DNA of 9,894 nucleotides from Zoogloeaceae bacterium (GTDB taxonomy: Bacteria; Pseudomonadota; Gammaproteobacteria; Burkholderiales; Rhodocyclaceae), in the NCBI GenBank assembly GCA_031273145.1, contig JAISSL010000252.1, positions 1 through 9,894 on the forward strand, in the 5' to 3' direction. The notes below the pieces were generated by a model. The model was given only the letters and a program-made list of their open reading frames with translations, did not search any database and was not told the origin of the DNA. How positions within the stretch are numbered: the first letter of the stretch is position 1; each line of letters opens with the position of its first letter. Of this stretch, positions 6,611 to 9,894 are shown one piece after another. The translations under genes and the position numbers were made by a program.

Positions 6611-7546
6611 ATGTCTCAAACCACAAACAATGACACAACCGCCGACCTGGATACCACGGATGACACGCAGGAACTTCTTCAAAAAATCGAAGAAATCCCG
6701 TCCGACACAATCAGCGCGGAAAGCAAGCAGGAACTGCTTCAAAAAATCCGCGCGAAAGTCGACGAAATACGGAACTACGTGCCAAAAGTTGGGGTCTTTG
6801 GCGATACCGGGGCTGGAAAATCCAGCCTCTGCAATGCGCTTTTCGGGCAAGATGCCGCAAAAGTGAATGATGTTGAAGCCTGTACGCGCGATCCGCAAGA
6901 AATCCTGCTGCAATCGAAAAATGGCAGGATGATTCTTGTGGATGTTCCCGGCACTGCCGAAGACCCGAAACATCAAAAGAAATACACCGCCCTTTACATG
7001 AGTCTGGCATCAGAGCTTGACCTGATTCTTTGGGCTATCAAGGCGGATGATAGAAAATATGCGTCCGCCATTGAGGCATTTCATGCGGTTTACCCAAAAG
7101 ATAAACCACAGGAACCGCCTGTTTTGTTCGTCATCACGCAAACGGATAAAACCAATCCTACCGATGGCTGGGATCGTGAGGCGTTCAAACCCAAACCTGA
7201 TCCCGATCCCGACGGAAAGCAGCTACTCGGTAACATCGCCATCAAGGAACGTGATGTCTCCAAAAAGTTTGACCTCAAAGGAGGGCAGATCATCTCTGTC
7301 GCAACCTCCCCCAAGGGTAAGGCATACAACCTTACAGAACTGGTTGACCTTGTTGTGGAAGCCCTCCCGGACGACAAAAAATTCTCGTTTATACGCGAGG
7401 CCAAACAAAAACACGTGAGCGCCAAAGCAAAGAAAAAAGCTAAAAATGGCTTTTGGGCTTCAATCTGGGGTTTTGTCAAGGAAGTGGGCAAGGTAGTGGG
7501 TCCAGTCGTAATAAAAATGGTTGGGGACATCTTCACCAAGAAATAA
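6611..7546 (+). CDS. TRAFAC-class GTPase, paralogue 1 (MMR_HSR1/YfjP-like)
   Basis: The 311-residue protein carries GTPase motifs in order: P-loop GDTGAGKS at 64-71 (Lys70, Ser71), conserved Thr92 as switch I candidate, DVPG at 111-114, TQTD at 176-179 in place of NKxD, and SVATS at about 229-233 as G5. An acidic helical N-terminus (1-55) precedes the G domain. Compared with its two paralogues it has a Pro/Asp insert (KPKPDPDPDG at 194-203), and PGTAED where they have PGIGED. After a Lys-rich stretch (264-278) the C-terminus ends in an amphipathic or hydrophobic helix (FWASIWGFVKEV...VVIKMVGDIF), which may touch membranes. ATG at 6611 has GGAG 7 bases upstream. It hydrolyses GTP by homology; the cellular role is unknown. 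Confidence 0.9.
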   Translation: MSQTTNNDTTADLDTTDDTQELLQKIEEIPSDTISAESKQELLQKIRAKVDEIRNYVPKVGVFGDTGAGKSSLCNALFGQDAAKVNDVEACTRDPQEILLQSKNGRMILVDVPGTAEDPKHQKKYTALYMSLASELDLILWAIKADDRKYASAIEAFHAVYPKDKPQEPPVLFVITQTDKTNPTDGWDREAFKPKPDPDPDGKQLLGNIAIKERDVSKKFDLKGGQIISVATSPKGKAYNLTELVDLVVEALPDDKKFSFIREAKQKHVSAKAKKKAKNGFWASIWGFVKEVGKVVGPVVIKMVGDIFTKK

Positions 7547-7553
7547 CCCCTCA

Positions 7554-7587
7554 ATTCATCCGCGCCCGCTTGCGGGCGCGGATGAAT
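7554..7587. repeat. perfect 34-base palindrome between GTPases 1 and 2
   Basis: ATTCATCCGCGCCCGC (7554-7569), TT, then its exact reverse complement (7572-7587). The RNA would form a 15-bp stem with a CUUG tetraloop. It starts 7 bases after the GTPase 1 stop and 32 bases before the next ATG. There is no T-run, so it is not a standard terminator. It may protect the upstream mRNA end or tune expression of the downstream gene. The preceding TAACCCCTCA is shared with the second copy. Confidence 0.95.
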
Positions 7588-7619
7588 CCAACAACAAATC
7601 CAACTGAAAGGAATACATC

Positions 7620-8534
7620 ATGTCTCAGCTCACAAACAATGACACATCCAATGACACACCCGCCGCCCCGGTCAGCGCGGAAGGCGAGCAGGACGAGGTT
7701 GAAAAATTCCTCGAGAAAGTCGACGAAATGCCGCCCGACTTGATCAGCGCGGAACGCAGGCAGGAACTGTCTAAAAAAATCCGCGCGAAAGTCGACGAAA
7801 TACGGAACTACACGCCAAAAATTGGGGTCTTTGGCGATTCCGGGGTTGGAAAATCCAGCCTGTGCAATGCGCTTTTCGGGCAAGATGCCGCAAAAGTGAA
7901 TGATGTTGAAGCCTGTACACGAGAGCCACAGGAAATTCTGCTGCAATCGGAAAATGGCGGGATGATTCTTATGGATGTTCCCGGCATTGGCGAAGACCCG
8001 ACGCATCAAAAGGAATACACCGCCCTTTACATGAGCCTGGCATCAAAGCTTGATCTGATTCTTTGGGCTATCAAGGCGGATAGCAGAAGCTATGCGTCCG
8101 CCATTGAGTCATTTCATGCGGTTTACCCCAAAGGTAAACCGCAGGAACCGCCTCTTTTGTTTGTCATCACGCAAACGGATAAAACCAATGACAGTGACGA
8201 CTGGGATCGTGAGGCATACAAACCCGGCGGCTCGCAGATCGGGAACATCGCCATCAAGGAAAATGATGTCTCCAGAAGGTTTGACTTGAAGGCAGGGCAG
8301 ATCATCTCTGTCGCAGCCTCCCCCAAGGGTAAGACATACAACCTTACAGAACTGGTTGACCTTGTTGTGGAAGCCCTTCCGAACGACAAAAAATCCTCGT
8401 TTACACGCGTAGCAAAACAAAAAAATGTGAGCAAAAAAGCAAGGAAATCCGCTGAAAAAGGCCTCTGGGATTCAATCAAGGAATTAGGCAGTGACCTTTT
8501 GGAAGTCATCACGCCAAGCTGGTGGCCATTCTGA
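7620..8534 (+). CDS. TRAFAC-class GTPase, paralogue 2 (MMR_HSR1/YfjP-like)
   Basis: A 304-residue paralogue of GTPase 1 with the same order of parts: P-loop GDSGVGKS at 72-79, Thr100, DVPG at 119-122, TQTD at 184-187, and SVAAS near 230. From about residue 53 through the first half of the G domain it is very close to GTPase 1 (some 14 differences in about 100 residues by eye), while the N-terminal 50 and C-terminal 40 residues diverge. The tail has a basic segment (AKQKNVSKKARKSAEKG) and ends in an amphipathic helix and SWWPF, which may bind a membrane or a partner. AAAGGA lies 8 bases before the ATG. The gene appears intact and sits between the two hairpins. Confidence 0.9.
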   Translation: MSQLTNNDTSNDTPAAPVSAEGEQDEVEKFLEKVDEMPPDLISAERRQELSKKIRAKVDEIRNYTPKIGVFGDSGVGKSSLCNALFGQDAAKVNDVEACTREPQEILLQSENGGMILMDVPGIGEDPTHQKEYTALYMSLASKLDLILWAIKADSRSYASAIESFHAVYPKGKPQEPPLLFVITQTDKTNDSDDWDREAYKPGGSQIGNIAIKENDVSRRFDLKAGQIISVAASPKGKTYNLTELVDLVVEALPNDKKSSFTRVAKQKNVSKKARKSAEKGLWDSIKELGSDLLEVITPSWWPF

Positions 8535-8543
8535 TAACCCCTC

Positions 8544-8579
8544 AATTCATCCGCGCCCGCAAGCGGGCGCGGATGAATT
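8544..8579. repeat. perfect palindrome between GTPases 2 and 3, inverted copy of the first
   Basis: AATTCATCCGCGCCCGC, AA, then the exact reverse complement. Arms 8545-8578 are identical to those of 7554-7587, but the central dinucleotide is AA rather than TT, so the 34-base core equals the reverse complement of the first copy. The preceding TAACCCCTCA (8535-8544) is shared with the first copy. There is no T-run after the stem. It lies between the GTPase 2 stop and the GTPase 3 ribosome binding site. Confidence 0.95.
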
Positions 8580-8596
8580 CAAACAAGGAGCAGATC

Positions 8597-9589
8597 ATGG
8601 AACAACCGCGTACCCAGGAACAACGGGTTCGGGAATACATCAAAAAATTCGCCGATGAGTTTTCGCACGAACAAAGGCAATCATTCATAAAATGGTTCGC
8701 ATCCCTCTACACTGATGATGCCATTGCGGTCGCCGCCCAGAGCGCCAAACAGCTTACGCCTGAACAGCTTGTGCGTGAACATGAGCAACAGGTTCAGACA
8801 ATCAAAGAGCAAATCTCTTTGCTACGGAATTGCACGCCCAAAGTTGGGGTTTTTGGCAATTCCGGGGTCGGAAAATCCACTCTTTGCAACGCAATTTTTG
8901 GGCAGGATGTCGCAAAAGTGAATGATGTTGAAGCCTGTACGCGAAAAACACAGGAAATCCTGCTGCAATCGGAAACTGGCGGGATGATTCTTGTGGATTT
9001 TCCCGGCATTGGCGAAGACCCAGAACATCAAAAGGAATACACAGACCTCTACAAGAGCAAGGCATCAGAGCTTGACCTGATCCTTTGGGCTATCAAGGCG
9101 GATGACAGAGACTATTACTCCGCTTTGAAATCATATGAAAAGGTGTTTTCCGCAAAGGAAAAAATGCCGCCTGTTCTGTTTGTCATCACGCAAGCGGATA
9201 AAACCAATGACAAAGAAGATTGGGATGGCTATGAATACAAACCCGGCGGCTCGCAGATCGGGAACATCACCATCAAGGAAAAAGATGTCTCCAGAAGGTT
9301 TGACTTAAAGGCAGGGCAAATCATCTCTATTGCAATCTCCAGAAATGGCAGGGCATACAACCTTACCGAGCTGGTTGTCCGTGTGGTGAAGATTCTCACT
9401 CGCCAATGGGTAGAAACCAATCAATATGACATAGAGTTGGTTAAACATGTTGTAAAGGTTCTCAACCCGCGAGAGGTTTGCTCAATGACCACGCCCATGC
9501 CTGAAAATCCGCCTGCCTGCTCTGCGCTTAAGGCGCTTTACCGGCAGCTGTGTCAATACACTGCAATCAGAGAACAAGGAAAACAGTAA
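8597..9589 (+). CDS. TRAFAC-class GTPase, paralogue 3 (MMR_HSR1/YfjP-like)
   Basis: A 330-residue paralogue, the most diverged of the three. The frame is open upstream through the hairpin to 8522, but ATG 8597 has AAGGAG 8 bases upstream and is chosen. The N-terminal 78 residues are unrelated in sequence to the others: a helical, Gln/Glu-rich region (QRVREYIKKFADEF ... QQVQTIKEQISLL). P-loop GNSGVGKS at 87-94, Thr115, DFPG at 134-137, TQAD at 198-201, G5 about SIAIS 244-248. The C-terminal 75 residues (QWVETNQYDIELVKHVVKV onward) lack the basic/amphipathic tail of paralogues 1 and 2 and contain several Cys. The shared core argues for a common activity, the different ends for a different partner or location. 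It ends directly against a palindromic repeat. Confidence 0.9.
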   Translation: MEQPRTQEQRVREYIKKFADEFSHEQRQSFIKWFASLYTDDAIAVAAQSAKQLTPEQLVREHEQQVQTIKEQISLLRNCTPKVGVFGNSGVGKSTLCNAIFGQDVAKVNDVEACTRKTQEILLQSETGGMILVDFPGIGEDPEHQKEYTDLYKSKASELDLILWAIKADDRDYYSALKSYEKVFSAKEKMPPVLFVITQADKTNDKEDWDGYEYKPGGSQIGNITIKEKDVSRRFDLKAGQIISIAISRNGRAYNLTELVVRVVKILTRQWVETNQYDIELVKHVVKVLNPREVCSMTTPMPENPPACSALKALYRQLCQYTAIREQGKQ

Positions 9590-9724
9590 CCACTCCGTCA
9601 TTCCCGCGTTGGCGGGAATCCAGTGCCTTTACGTCGACATGGCATAGTGGCATATCATCTCCTTCATGCGAAAACCCTATGTCCTTACTGGATTCCCGCC
9701 TTCGCGCACTGTTGTCCGGGATAA
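9590..9724 (+). repeat. composite ATTCCCGC palindromic repeat, full-length copy
   Basis: Starts on the base after the GTPase 3 stop with CCACTCCGTCATTCCCGC. A hairpin ATTCCCGC-GTTG-GCGGGAAT lies at 9600-9619. GCGGGAATCCAGT (9612-9624) is repeated inverted as ACTGGATTCCCGC (9687-9699). The element ends GCGCACTGTTGTCCGGGATAA. Its outer ends match the short copy at 4869-4911. Neisseria dRS3-like cores are similar, but the assignment to a named family is not certain. The first hairpin may also act as a weak transcript end for the GTPase operon. Confidence 0.75.
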
Positions 9725-9747
9725 AAAATGCGAGTTGTCACGAAATG

Positions 9748-9813
9748 GTTGCGGATCCTGGGCAAAGGGTGTAGACCCTTGAGTACCGACTCAACTTGCC
9801 GAGGTTCCGCAAC
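9748..9813 (+). other. T-shaped three-way palindrome directly upstream of transposase start
   Basis: GTTGCGGATCCTGGGCAA (9748-9765) pairs with TTGCCGAGGTTCCGCAAC (9796-9813) at 16 of 18 positions. Within it lie two complete hairpins, AGGGT-GTAG-ACCCT (9766-9779) and TGAGT-ACCG-ACTCA (9780-9793). The structure ends on the base before ATG 9814, and the only ribosome-binding-like GAGG (9801-9804) is inside the outer stem, where it would be hidden in a read-through transcript. Confidence 0.8.
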
Positions 9814-9894
9814 ATGTTCACAATAAGCCGATTTCACGAAATTCTGAAGTATTTTCCGCGCAGCAGCTTTGAAAAGCTGGTCAAAAAGCATGGT
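9814..9894 (+). CDS. IS4-like transposase N-terminus (DUF4372-type), 3'-truncated by window edge
   Basis: Twenty-seven codons are visible before the window ends. ISRFHEILKYFPRSSFEKLV followed by KKHG resembles the N-terminal DUF4372 domain of IS4-family transposases (pattern hydrophobic-F-P-R-S-x-F-E-K-L-V-K-x-H). The DDE catalytic domain would lie outside. The terminal inverted repeat of the element could not be defined, but the element's left end should lie between 9725 and 9813. The assignment rests on a short stretch, so confidence is moderate. Confidence 0.6.
   Translation, partial: MFTISRFHEILKYFPRSSFEKLVKKHG

Noticed and set aside
7554..8579. Intergenic hairpins as rho-independent terminators
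   Set aside because: The stems are strong, but no T-run follows either one, and the downstream genes have no obvious promoters of their own.
9550..9774. 74-codon plus-strand frame over the palindromic repeat
   Set aside because: It is mostly translation of the ATTCCCGC repeat (TPSFPRWRESS type), a common false gene call.

Overview
The window looks like accessory DNA of a mid-GC Gram-negative bacterium, most likely a beta-proteobacterium. The hints are a short H-NS-type protein with a YRHP / WSGKGRKP DNA-binding tail, a classical umuDC pair, ATTCCCGC...GCGGGAAT palindromic repeats of the kind common in Neisseriales and relatives, and an IS4-like transposase. The genus cannot be fixed from sequence alone.

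Layout. (1) 1-1307, plus strand: the 3' part of a PolB-type/DnaQ-like 3'-5' exonuclease gene entering from the left edge, then a 175-aa unrecognised protein. The pair resembles phage or plasmid replication modules. (2) 1295-4607, minus strand, converging on region 1: umuD-umuC (overlapping by 8 bases), an H-NS-like nucleoid protein, and a membrane protein with a serine-rich C-terminal tail made of near-identical 40-residue repeats. (3) 4608-5332: a 725-base divergent intergenic region with dyad symmetries, a short palindromic repeat, a possible promoter, a run of 13 C and a possible intrinsic terminator, all upstream of the next operon. (4) 5333-9589, plus strand: a tight operon of a WYL-domain regulator, a 66-aa single-span membrane protein (ATGA overlap with the regulator) and three tandem paralogous TRAFAC-class GTPases. 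(5) 9590-9894: a composite palindromic repeat, a T-shaped three-way palindrome, and the first 27 codons of an IS4-like transposase leaving the window.

The most interesting part is the WYL / small membrane protein / triple GTPase operon. The small protein ends in a T8 run. The reading frame of the first GTPase is open from that run to its own ATG, so loss of one T (by mutation or by transcript slippage) would fuse the membrane helix in frame to the GTPase. The two gaps between the GTPase genes each hold the same 34-base hairpin, the second in inverted orientation. Upstream, a C13 run and a terminator-like hairpin sit in the presumed leader of the regulator gene. Together these suggest a conditionally or phase-variably expressed, possibly membrane-targeted GTPase system. 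WYL regulators often control anti-phage loci, but a defence role here is inference only.
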